Part shown: one piece after another, positions 1 to 12,200 of the stretch
How positions within the stretch are numbered: the first letter of the stretch is position 1
Layout of the letters: each line of letters begins with the position of its first letter
Assembly (NCBI GenBank): GCA_036877525.1
Contig: JAZGTH010000008.1
Span: forward strand, 13,274,001-13,338,000
DNA from: Chromobotia macracanthus
Taxonomy: Eukaryota > Chordata > Actinopteri > Cypriniformes > Botiidae
Direction: 5' to 3'
DNA length: 64,000 nt
Position numbers and translations under genes: made by a program
The notes under the pieces: model-generated
The model's database searches: none
The model's input: the letters and a program-made list of their open reading frames with translations, nothing else
What the model was told of the DNA's origin: nothing

Positions 1-127
1 ATGTTACGCAGGATGATGAATGCATTACTAAACCGAAGCGCTCTGTGAACGCGAGCAAATGAATGTAAACATTAGATTAGCATGCTAACAGCAGGCTAGA
101 GTTAGCCGCTAGCGCAGGTGAACTCAC

Positions 128-165
128 CAGCCCTCAATAGTGAGCGCTGCCCGCGGGTCACACAT
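128..165 (-). CDS. Possible first coding exon of an unidentified gene leaving the left edge
   Basis: On the minus strand an ATG at 165 in good context (A at -3) opens a 12-codon reading frame, MCDPRAALTIEG plus two bases. It runs into a perfect splice donor (TG|gtgagtt, GT at 127-126). The ATG lies just inside a CpG-rich stretch, as expected for a housekeeping promoter and first exon. The remaining exons would lie left of the window. I do not recognise the peptide, and no second exon is visible, so this rests only on start codon, donor and base composition. It may be a non-coding exon or chance. Confidence 0.3.
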
Positions 166-360
166 CTTCACTGACGAGGGCTGATCGTGTCGATCATATA
201 AATCTCCGGGTGAAATATCGCATCGTGTGCCGCTCACCGTTTCTTTCTGCACGGTTAGCCGCCGCCGCCGCCGTCTTACAAAGACTGATGACGTGTACGC
301 AACTTCTGACACGTCACACGCCGAGTGCTCTGACGTAGACCGCAAAGACGCAACCAAGGA
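166..360. promoter_or_regulatory. CpG-rich promoter-like block
   Basis: This stretch has many CpG dinucleotides and a GCC/GCN trinucleotide run near 256-273, against an AT-rich background. It lies directly upstream of the putative minus-strand first exon at 128-165. From 360 to 530 the sequence returns to ordinary AT-rich DNA with no further signal. Confidence 0.3.
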
Positions 361-535
361 GTTATACTGTAGTATTCTGTATCGACTGCCTCTGTTTTCT
401 CTCTTTTTCACTGTACAATTTGCACATCTGAATTTGTTGTTTAAATTATAATGCGCTGGCAATGAAAGATTCATATGATGTGCAGTACAAAATTATTGGT
501 GTAGAAATAGAAAACAAACACACCGTGTCATTAAG

Positions 536-541
536 TTTATT
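536..541 (-). terminator. Polyadenylation signal for the cystatin gene
   Basis: TTTATT on the plus strand gives AATAAA on the minus strand, about 325 bases past the cystatin stop codon. It is the first canonical hexamer downstream of that gene. Confidence 0.5.
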
Positions 542-862
542 TGTCATGTTTTAGATCACCAGCTCCTGCTGACATACAGATATAAACTCACTGCATCTCC
601 AAATCACAATCAAGAAAAGCGTCAGAAGAATCAAGGCTTACTATGATAGTTTTTCATATTTTAATTTTTTCCACACGACACTTCAAGAAATCAGATGTTC
701 AAATCAGATGTGAGATCAGATCTTAAAGTGACTTGAGAATAACAGGTAATGATTCGTAAACTACATAAAATATGAATAGTGATCCACCAACACACCCCAT
801 ATAACAATAGTAATATCAACCCAGCATATAATGGTGAAAGCATTCTGTAATGATAGAGCAAG

Positions 863-1438
863 TTAATCATGACCTCCTAAGACACACTGATCTGAGAGCA
901 GTCGTTTAGGAATTGTGTTGTTTCCAGGGACAGCAAAAACAACGAAAGAACATATCATTGTCTGAAAGAAACAGACAAACAGAAGACATCAGAAATGTTT
1001 ATTTCTAACAGTTAATATATATATATATATATACAGCTCTATCATCTTTTCTTACCTCTGCATTAGACTGTAGAGGACAGTCTGCCAGCTTCACATTGGC
1101 TTGATTCTTGCAGGTGGTTTGGGCAGTTTGTACCTGCAGTGTGTATTTGACCCGTGCAGGAGGATACAGCTGATGTTCCCACACCACATTCAGAAGAACA
1201 GAGACATTATTAACAAATACATCAGAGTACAGAACATCTTTATCATGTCTGTGTCACTGACCTGAGCTGTGTCGGAGAAGATATTCACCAGTTTAAAGGC
1301 ATACGGGTAGTTACTCATGCGGTTGTGAAAGTCTACGGCAAAGTTTGCCACATCATCAACAGCTGGGTTGAAGCTCTGTGTCAGCCTGTCTCCCATCACA
1401 ACACCAGCTGCTGTGAGGAGAGTCAGAACACAAAACAT
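863..1438 (-). CDS. Divergent secreted type-2 cystatin (3 exons)
   Basis: Coding exons on the minus strand are 1438-1262, 1169-1056 and 961-863. All junctions are phase 0 with GT-AG borders, and the product is 129 residues, the normal size for a family-2 cystatin. A hydrophobic signal peptide (MFCVLTLLTAAGVVMG) is followed by the cystatin helix (VDDVANFAVDFHNRMSN) and the strand with TTC. Four cysteines (TTC, ADC, MIC, DQC) sit at the spacing that forms the two family disulfides. The three-exon layout, with the first intron right after the glutamine of the QVVAG position, is also typical. The two inhibitory loops are not typical: QVVAG is replaced by Q-LYPPA, and the C-terminal PW is PG. Family members inhibit papain-like cysteine proteases outside the cell, but this one may be weak or non-inhibitory. 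An acceptor-like site (tttgttacag, near 1456) just before the ATG suggests an upstream non-coding exon. Confidence 0.85.
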
Positions 1439-2438
1439 CTTGACCGAAGAAGATCTGTAACAAACAAAACAGATTCAAGGTCAGTCTGATGTATCATGTG
1501 GGTGTAAATCAAACATCAGCAAGGGTGTCACCATGCAAAAACAGAAACACTGGTGATTGTTTCTGTACCCACCAGAGGACTAAACAGCTCAAGCACAAAG
1601 CCTCCAAAAACCCCGATTAACACACAGCTCTTCTTAAACACTCGTCCTGTGGATGGATGTCTTCCAGATCAGAGTGTTTCTGGAGGATCTGAACAGCGTC
1701 AGTTCAGATCCGGTTTCAGCACGCTGCTGATGGAAGCATTTCTCTGCTTTAATAAAGCTTGATGAGTCACAAGCAGCTTGTGTCTACATGCACTCGGACA
1801 CAAACAGGCAAACACAACATGATTCACAGCTGAAGACTGTAGAGAACCACCATGTTATATATTCTCTCTTCACAGCAGAAGCAGTGATGTGTTTGCGTCA
1901 CCTACGAGGTCACATGACCAGATTGTATGCTTGTTTCAGGACCTCATCGTAATGTCCAGAATATCTCCTGTTGAAAAGTCATACAAGACCAGATAATGTG
2001 CTTCTCAGTTCATCTAACCACACACACAAAGGTGGCACGTAAGTACAGCCTGATAATCAGTCTGGAGGTGAAAGTTAACTGGTTCAGCTGGTCTTCCAGC
2101 TTTTCTGTACATTAAGACAGTTTTGATATATAACATCTTTACGTTATCCGGGGACATCCAGTGATTATCTTTATATATGTTTGAAATGGAACACCAGCTT
2201 GCTGCCTGTTTTGCATTCTGAATGTAAATGTATGTAAATGAAATTTCAGGTTGAGCGCATTGCATTGTGGGATACGGTTTCTTTGCACTGTGCTCCTGTT
2301 GTAAAATACACATTTTGTCAAATGTATAAGATGATGCAGAAAATTTACACTGAACTGTATTGAACATAGCCTGTTTTTCATTCACTTTTATGATTCATAT
2401 ATATCAATTCCAACATTGTCTTTCAATAATAACTCAGG
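1439..2438. other. Intergenic: cystatin upstream region
   Basis: No conserved coding sequence is seen. A TATA-like TATATAA on the minus strand near 1854-1862 could serve the cystatin through a non-coding first exon. The short ORFs at 1553-1762 and 2014-2385 have no family resemblance. Confidence 0.4.
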
Positions 2439-2665
2439 TGTAAATCTTGCTTTTATTAACTTGAGTATCTCCTACATTAGAGTACTATAAAACAGTACAA
2501 CGTTTATAGAATGTAGAAATCACCTCTAATATTCTAAAAAACTGTACAAAACCTGGATAAGTACACAAATACAAAACAAAATTCTTAACAAATGAATAAA
2601 ATAGCATGTTTTAATTTTTAGTCTGTACTTCCCAACAATATTATGCTAATTTGTTTATGCTAGGC
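2439..2665 (+). repeat. Left arm of a dispersed inverted repeat
   Basis: This roughly 225-bp AT-rich segment reappears in reverse complement at 4880-5095. Shared blocks include TATCTCCTACATTAGAGTA and ACCTGGATAA, with substitutions and small indels between them. I see no coding capacity and no clear terminal repeats. It looks like an old non-autonomous repeat inserted twice. Confidence 0.7.
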
Positions 2666-2686
2666 TGTCATGTGCTCTTTTAAAGA

Positions 2687-2692
2687 TTTATT
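2687..2692 (-). terminator. Candidate polyadenylation signal for il17rd
   Basis: AATAAA on the minus strand, about 590 bases beyond the il17rd stop. A second hexamer at 2452-2457 lies inside the left inverted-repeat arm and could give a longer 3' end. The region 2693-3278 is therefore probably il17rd 3' UTR. Confidence 0.4.
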
Positions 2693-3278
2693 TAAACCAA
2701 TTTGGGCCAAAAAATTACAAAGCTCATTACCTTCTAAAATTCAGTTTTACCTCAAAACAGCTTCAAAATGGTATCAACACAAAATGCTGATGTACAGACA
2801 TTTAGAATCAGCAACTTTCTCTTATCCCACTGAACTGAAGCAAGTTAATACAATAAATAAAAGTGAATTTACATTTTAAAACAACTCTCACATTCAGTGT
2901 GACCACAGGTTCATGGCACTGTAAACTAGTTTAAGGCAAAAGGGTTGTAAAGTGAATAAGATCAGTCCATTTGGATGGTTATTATTTAGTGATGTCTGTT
3001 TTATCATAACACACACACAGCTGTACTGCTCACACTACAAACAAGACTGCATACAAAAGTACACAACTTTGGTTAATAGTGGCCGAAGAAACATACACCA
3101 GCGGGCCACAGACAACACACTGTTCAGTCCCTTAAGATCCAGTCTGTGTAAGACGCTCCCTGATGAAGACTGAAGGTTTGTTCAGTTCTGAATGGAATGT
3201 GAACAGGACTTGAAGGCCTCGTCCAGTCAACGGCAATAATCGAAATTAAAGTGGCAATGCAAGCTCAGATAAAGGCTG

Positions 3279-6200
3279 CTAGGGGGACACTGAGGCTGTG
3301 AGTCCTTCACTCTGTTCTGTGTTGGGATGAAGTTCTGCTTTGCATATTGTGGCTCCGGGGCAATGCAGCGTGCTGACAGCAGGAGGCTCCTCATCTCCTA
3401 TAAAAACAAGCAGAGATTGAGATGTTACACCAGGTGCCCAAACTCACATTATCTGCGATGATTGTGGAAGAAAATCAGAGCTGAGAGTATGAGAGGTAGC
3501 TAAAAGCATTCTGAAATTAACTGAAAGGTTTAATAAACAAACAGACTGTAAAAACTGAAAAACGTTGTGTAAACTTTGTGTAAAGCGTTGTGATTTACAG
3601 ACATGTAAATCAGGCAGCGTTTCTCTGTAATGTTCCCTAAAAAAACAAAATACTCCAAAAATACTGCTAGAAAGTGAGTATGTTGAGTTCTCACCAAGTC
3701 CTGAGGAGGAGGAAACACTGTCAGTCAGTGAGCAGTTGTCAGTGTGGTCGGGTGAGAGACCTTCCATCAGCGGGATGGAGAGTTCTGAGGACGGCACAGA
3801 CGAGTCGTAGATTCCCGAGTCTCTGGGCATCTCAGGAGGGCTGGCTGAGCCGTCTGTATGAAGAGCAGGCCTCAGAGAAGATACTGCATCCTGACTCGAT
3901 GAACCCTCCCCCGTTTCCCCCTGCAGTGAACTCAGCGAGGGTCCTGACAGAGACAGCACTGTTAATTTGGGCATGGTGGGCAGGATCAGGATGTTGCTCT
4001 TGACGGGACAGTCGCTCTCTGAGGGATGCTTCAGTTTCACCTCATTCAGCACCAGCGTGGAGTTGAGCTTCTCAGCTGGAGGTCCTGTGTGTTCACGTTT
4101 GTTGGGCAGGGGAGGCGGCATGAGCTGCTTCTCGAACCAGTCAGGCTGCTGCTCAATGTACTGGTGCATGTTGCAGATGGCCACGTACAGCGAACGGCCA
4201 GACCTGCTGCGGAAATAATTGCGCTTGCTGACGTTGGGCGGTTGCGGCTCGCGGTCGGTCAGGCTGAGCTGGCGGGAATGAAGTCGGGCAAACAGCTGTG
4301 GCAGCTGGTCCATCAGCTTGAATCTGGGAGCCAGGCTGAGTGATGTGGGAATGTCGCTCTCATGGGAATAATCAAAATAAACAGCCATGAAGCGAGACAG
4401 ATCGGAGGAGTTCTGATGCACCTCACGGATCTTCTCCGCAATCATGGCTGTGGCGACGATGAACAGGTCTCTGCTGCTGGTGTCTCCTGCTCCTGCAGCC
4501 GGTTCTCTGTTCTTCTCTTTGGATGTGGCTTTGCCCTTCCTGTGTCTTTTCTCTATGAAATACTTCAGGCCTTTGGAGCAGACGATGATGATAAAGTGAG
4601 CTTCACTGATGTGTCTGCTCAGCCAGTCCATCTGACCCTCCTTACAGATCTCCAGATGCTCCCAGAGATCCAGAGCTACCTGCACATTCAGACACACAAC
4701 AGGAGGAATGAAGTTAGATTAGACATTATGTGTCTGAAGAAACTTCAGCAGCCTAATCAGTGTATGTACATTAACCTACAGAAGGTGTCAGTTAAAACGG
4801 TGTTAAAGGCAGCTTTACTAAACAGGCAATTCAGTTTTAAAGTTGAATTAATGTGTTTGTAGAATAAATTTGTTTGTTTATGGCCAAGGTAAATACAAGC
4901 TCAAAATGAAAACATGATTTTTTTGTTCTTTTTTATTAATTTGTTGGGAATTTGTCCTATATTTGTGAACTTCATTTTATCCAGGTTATGTACAGATGTT
5001 TTATATTACATGCGATTTCTACATTATAAAAATGTTGTTCTGTTTTATGGTACTCTAATGTAGGAGATATTCAAGTTAATAAACCAAGATTTATACATGT
5101 ATTTAAGTTATTTAAACCGTCTTTATCTAAAACGCTTGTTACATTATGGTGCCACCAGGCGGCGCCATCTCTTCAGTAAATACATTTGTAGGTCAGTTAA
5201 AGCTGTTCTCAAACACTACATGGCTTCATGGTTTCATAACAAACCCTTTGTTAGGATCTGTATCTGAAATCTTAGGCCACGCCCACAGCGTCTAATGATA
5301 ACTCAATAAATATTAAATAAAAACAAAAAACTAAATAAAAATGTTAAAACACAAAATGTCGAAAACTCAACAGACACGTCACCTCACAGCCGCAGAAGTC
5401 CTGCAGGAAGAAAGCAAAGCTCTGGATGACAGCCAGATGTTTGGGGCAGTCTTTACTGGAGTAACAGATGAAGATCTTGGGTCTGGGCCAGGGTCTGTCA
5501 GCATTCAGAGCTGTGGTCTGAGAGGAAGACTCTGAACCGTCTTCATCCAGGTGGGAATAGATGTTCTCTGCAGAGGAATCCAGGATCAGAGATGTGAATC
5601 AAACAGGATCACCTCAGATTTGTAGCGAGTGAAAACCAGAGCGGTGCAGTTATTGTTTCCATATGAGAATCACTTTCAGTCATCAGTATGAAGCAGGGGT
5701 GAAACCGGATTAGTCCGTGTTAATTCTTTACAAATTTTTCTTTTCAATCAACACCAAACCCCCCCCTCAACCCCCTTACAGAAATGTTCCAGTGTAAACA
5801 CAATTTCTGCCAAAATACTGCAGTTATCACAAACACATTATTATATTAGCCACTACTGTCAGTGTTTCTACAATCCCATATTAAGTTCATTAAGGCTGTT
5901 GAAGTCAAGGTGTCTGAATCTTCACATCGTGTTCTGACGAGTCGTGTGCTGTTACTTTTCAAAGTTAATCTGATTGTTACAGTTGATACACTGAAGACAG
6001 GCACCTAACAACCACCCTAGCAACCACATATTCATGATTGATGAATATCAACCATGAATATCAGACTGTAATAAACCTATCCCTAAGCCCCACCAATCTA
6101 CTGTACTGTTACATGAGGTTGTTCTTGCTAAGACCCTTGCCACACTAGCAGGTTTACAGGAGACTCTTTTGTCTGGAAGATGTAGAGCTGTAGCAGAACT

Positions 6201-9200
6201 CAAACTCTGAGATTCCATCAGGATTAATCCTCTCAACACTGCCAGATTACACAGATCAGATCCCACATTCTGGACTGAAGCCAGCGTGAGAGGAAACAAG
6301 AGGCTCGGACACACACCTTGCTGTTTCTTACGACACATGACGGTGAAGAGTGTGGCAAATGCAGACATGATGACCAGAGGAACTGTGATGGCCATGGCGC
6401 GGATCGGTCCAGCCCACGGGGAGTGAACTGAAACAAACACAACAGACATCAGTACACCCAGCATCACTGAGATCACACTGAAAACATCTCACTTACACTC
6501 ATTCAGACTGTTATGTCATAATAACATTTATCACCTTGGCTGACGTGATACTGCGTCTGTTTTCTGGTTGTGTTGTTATCATCACGAAGCTGCAGGTATA
6601 AAAGAACGACTTTTTTAATCATATTTTTCATTGAATATGTTTAACTGATGCTTTTTACATTCATCAGTGTGAAGATTAACAGCCTCAAAAAGACTCGCCT
6701 CTATTGCGTAAGTTCCTGGTGTGACGTCTTGTAAAACACATGTTGTTCTGGGGCCATTTTGCTCCTGCGAGGGAGAGAGAGACATTTCAGATATTATTCA
6801 AAGTGTACATTTTTACACAGAAAATTGTAAATGTTACGTGCAATGTTTTGTGAAATAAAAATATAATGAATTAAATTACATTTCCATGTGTTGTCTTGTT
6901 TTACTAGCCGTTGTTTTTCTAAGACTTTTCACAAAGCCCCAAAATGAAGTTAATTGTGTGTAAACTTTAAAGACAGCAGAAAAAACAATGTAACGTTACA
7001 CTTCAATCCAGCCCAAGAACATCCATCTAATTTTTCCCACTTTCTGCTCATATTTTATGGGAAACTGAGCTGCTCACAGAAGTATACAGTTTACTCCTGT
7101 GGGATGTTCTGTAAAGCTCATCTAAACAACAAACCGAGGCAGCAGAGCTCAAGGGTCAATTACATGAGATGTGTATGACTGAGAAGCTCATAGTCAGAAA
7201 CTGAATCTCGGAGAGGTCCATTAAGTGTGTGAAGTCAGGAATCCCCCGTCGGTGGCTTTCTCACCTCAGATTTCATTCTATTATCACCACAAACAATGTC
7301 ACCCAACCCAGATCTGACTGCTGTGCTCCTCTCAAAAGAATGAGGCCAAAACTTTTATTCTTCTCAATGAGAAGAACGTGAAGAACAAGGTTTGAAGGTA
7401 CTCACATCACATTCATAAACCAATAAATGTAAATAAATCCCAAAACTGTGATTTAGACAACCACTCTGCTTTAACCAAAGCACTGCAACTAGAGCTCCAA
7501 AAAAGGTCATGGCTTTTTTCTTGTTTTTTCTGGTGAACTGCTTCTTTAAGAAAGTTAAACCAAAACTCCACAGAAAGTGCATTTGGCCAAAGAGTCAGAG
7601 AAAGTTCTCCTCTATCTCCCATCACAGTCTCCAAGTGACAGAGCACTGCTGGGAAAGCACTCTGCTCTTTAAGCTTATGTTTCCATAACAACCGAAGCAT
7701 GAAAAGCACTAGAAGACGTTTCCCCCGCGGCCGAGAGCTCAGAGCAGCTCTGAGCTGCAGATCTGCTGGCCGGACAGAACGATAAATTACAGCAGCTGTC
7801 TGTGAAGAACATTACATACGGCTGAGAACATTAACCCAAACATCTCACTGCCATCTGCTGCAGCTGTCACTCTCACTGTGTGTGCACAAAACATCACAAA
7901 ATACTCAAACCATCACAGTTGCACAACCACACAAACATGAGAATCATTACCAAACACGAGAGAAGAAACAGTCCACCTAAAAACTCTCCTTAACTCAAAA
8001 AATCATAAAACGATTCCATCAGATCTCATTGCTTTGCATATCTGAAACTGCACATCAAACACAACTAACAGTATTTCATAGATTATCAGAGATCATCACA
8101 CAAATGTATCGTTTGATTTCAGAAGATAAACGTATGTGTGTGTGGGGGGGTGGGTCCTCATTTGTAAACACTATAAACATATTGTAGGTAAAGTTGTCTG
8201 TTCGGGTTAGAGTGTGGGTTAACTAGCTGTGTATTAAAACAATAGAAGTCTATGGAATGTCCTCATTTAGCTAGATAAGTAAACGTGTGTGTTTGTGTGT
8301 GTGTGTAATGCAAAACATCTGGATTAGTGACTGGTTAGGAAAAATGGGGAGAAAATGCAAATGCTTACAGGTTTGCAGCGTTTGAGTCTGAAGAGAACTT
8401 CCTGTCTGAGCTTGTAATACAGATAGTAGATGGTGAAGCCGAACGTGGAGGGGGCGTGGTCAAACACAACATGCAGATTAGAGCCGAGCTGAGAAATATT
8501 CAGCATCTTTGGCTTCCAAACTGTGAGAAAACACAGAGATCAAGTTAGTTTCAGTTCTGAGAGCTGAAAGACAGAATGATCAGCGCTTCATACGGCGGCT
8601 GTTTCACGAGCTCTGATGAATCAAGAAGAACTCACATGGTTTACAGACGAGGTCATCTGAGCCGAGCAGCACTTCACAGCCTGTGAGAACAAACACACAA
8701 ACACCGCAGAGAAATGACTGCACAGTAACAGTTAGAATGTGTTGTGTTGTGCAGCACAATGTTGTTTCTTTCCCAGAAATAAGACAGAATAAGACCAGAA
8801 ACAAACTTTATGTTAGTATGTGAACACAGACGTTCAAGCTTGACCACCCCACTGCAAGCGCGCTGCAGTTCTGTTAAACATGCATTACTGCTGCATTAAC
8901 TCAGCTCAGGATTGAAGACTGTAACTCACTGTAACTCACAAGTGCTGTGCTGCGTCCAGATCAGACACAACACAACAGTCTGTCCACACCCAAAACAACA
9001 CAATCACAGCCAATCAGAACTTATCTGATGTTTAATACACAGTTATACAGGAGGATTTTAAACCTGTGGCCGGGGCTACCTGTGCAGTGTCACAGAAATA
9101 AGAATCCACAAATGGCTGATCATCAGGTAACTGACCGACAGCTAACCATACAAGAAGTTAATGTCTGCTACAACACTTCTTCTGGTAACACTGAGAACTG

Positions 9201-12200
9201 CGCGTATACCTGGCTTTGCTATTTCACAATGTGTAAAATTGTGCGGATGTAGCTTGAAGCGTCTGTGTTTACACACTGGTCTGGAGTGTTTCAGGACAAA
9301 AACTCACTGTTAGTGCGAAGAAAAGAAGGAGGGAAGAAGCTGTCATTCAGGAATGTGGGAAACGGCACAATTCTGACCATGTAGTCGGTGTCAAAGGCGA
9401 GACCAGAGAAGGGCTGAGAACTCATCCTCTGTTGGGAGAAAATAAGAAAGACTTACAGTTCACCGGGCTATCCAAAGAGTACACAACATGTTCTCAATGA
9501 ACTGGAAATTCAGAAATAAACCCCATTACTGTAAAGAATCTCATATACTTACAACAGTTCTGAAGGAGAAATTGAGCTGCCGTGGATCTTTCAGGATCAT
9601 GTGCTGGCACTGTTTTCCTTCAGGGTTTTTGTCCTCCAGATAAACCCGGAATCCTCTGATGTGTTCAATACCTTGTGGATTAAACAGGTGTAAAGAGTTA
9701 AAGCAGTATTAAAGAAAAAAGAAATAAATTTCAAAAGCGTGTGCTCTACTGAGGAATCTTTTTCCTGACTAATTTAATTTAATTTAATTAAGTTTTTATT
9801 TTCACTTTTAAACTCTTATTTTAATCAAGATGTTTTTAAAGATATTTTTACTGCTGTATAAATATTTGTATGTAAATTCCAGCACTATGCTACAGTTATA
9901 GTGTTTTAGGAACTTTCTTTTTAAAAGATTTAGAGAAATCATGTTTTCCATGATTTGTCCTCTTTAAAAAAGGAAATGTTTCATCCAGCACAGATGTTCT
10001 CAGAACTTCCTGTAAATCTGCTCAGCTTCTGCCACAAAACTCTCTAAGTGTAAGGTCAAAGTATGACATTCCCAAAACATTTTTCTTCACTGTTTAATCT
10101 TCCCTTCTATCCCTGTTTTTAGCACCGCTGAAGGAAGAGGAGACATTTACCACCGCATCAGGGCGAGAGTTTGTGCTCCACTGGAGCATTTCTGTGCCCT
10201 TCAAAGTGTGCCAGTCTACCTCCATTTTAATTAGATTTCACTCTTATCAGTCACAGAGGGACAGAGAGGGAAGAAAGGCTCCCGCACACATTCTGTGTGG
10301 GTCCGATTACCGCGGCCGGGAGCGGACAAGACTCTTTGTACCGGGTGTAACTCCACACCTCTGCCAGCCTTCAGATAACATCAACAGAGCCACACATCAC
10401 AAAACTTCCAAAACATGACTGAAAGTGAAAAAAACATTTGTGTGTTTCTCAATCCCTCAGTGTCCTGCAGACAGGAACTTTAATTTACCCCAAAATAAAC
10501 ATCACTTATCCCTACAGCTTCCTTTTTTCTGTGTGAAACACAAAAGGAGATATTTGTAAAGAATGCTCATTCTACTCTTTATTACTTTCTTTTCATAATC
10601 ATTATTAGATGATTATTTATTTTGATGGCATCAATGGTGACAGAATTGTTATTTTCAGATGAACTGTCTCTTTAAGCTCAGATGTCGAGGGAAAGGCCCC
10701 ACACTCAACGCTTTCTGTTTAAAGCTCTTTACCATACACCTGAGCTGTGTGGAGTCCCGTCCCAGTCAAAGAGATTAACCTCCGGCGAACAACAGACGCA
10801 TTGTCCCGCTCCTCAGGAAAAGCTCGCATTACAAAGTTCAACAGCGGCCTGGCAGACGGAAGCAAAGGACAGCCCCGCCATTCTCTCAGCCACACATGAA
10901 ATCACAGCCCGCTGCTGTGTGCCGATCTCCTTCCGTCTCCTGGACAGATCCACAGGACTGTCAGACCGGAGAATAATACCCTTGGGCGGAGGAAAGCAAT
11001 GGCTTTGATCAGAAGGAGCTGGAACTCTCTTTGAAGGCCAGGCCTTTCTCTCAGCTCCTCTCCTGTTCCATCCTCTCCAGGCTGGAGATAGACAGAGATA
11101 AATCACCCGTATGTGCAGTCACCCATGGAAAACATGCACTTTAAAATGCATCTGCTTTGTTACGCATGGAAATGGAAAACGCAGACATGCAGTCTGAAAT
11201 CTCTTTTTAAGACTGTTTGGGGACACCACCACGTCTGCAGATTCTGCATGACTTCATGATCATTTGAGTAATTGCTCAGTTTACCCAGGCGTCCTGCTGT
11301 AGTATTTTACATACAGATAATGACAGTTGATATTTAATATCGACACTCAGACAAACACACCCCCTTCCTTCATTGCTCCAACCTCAAAATAGCAAACACG
11401 CTAGGCAACACAGACAATAACTAACTAGCACACACCCCCTGTTGCTGATTGGCTAAAAGAGTGTTATGGTGTTGTGGGGATCGGTCTGATCCACTTTGTA
11501 TTTGATCTTATTTACACAGCCAGGACTATGTGCAAACACACACAGAACAGACATGTAGCAAAAAATAATACAATTGTTTGTTTAGGTGTTTTCTGTTATT
11601 TTGCTTTACTTCTTTTTTTGCGTCCAGTAGTGATAGTTAGTTGGTTACTTTACTGTTGATTGTGTAGCTAACTGCTTCCAAACTACTTTCATGAGAAGCT
11701 ACTTAGTTACTTAGATTAGTTAGCTACTTCACTGAGTAGTTTGGTGAGTGACTTCCCAAACAAAACCAGGTTTAAACAGAAGACACCAACCGAGTGGACT
11801 GGCCATCCAGTGGACGACTACAGCCGCCTGACTGTCACAGGACAAGGGACTGTAGGTGATGTTGTTCACTTCATGGATAGCATGCTTCCCCACAGGATTC
11901 CAGTTGAGAGAGCAGTCTAACAAGAGAACAGAGAAAGAATGAAACAGAGACAGACTGTGTTTCCCTGTCAGAACATCAGTGAGATTCTTTGGCGAGCTCA
12001 GAGTGAAAATATGCGGCCCTGTGAGAAGACACTGCCCCCCTTCACTTGTTATTCTCTCCTGAGTGTCAGAGGAGCAGGTACAGGAAGAGCCGTGTTCATG
12101 TCTTTACACAAGCGCTATTGTGATGTTAATGAGAGCGGCTTTTACTCTCAACGGCTTTTAGACCGTTCCTGTTCATAGTCACACACAAGGACTGAATGCA

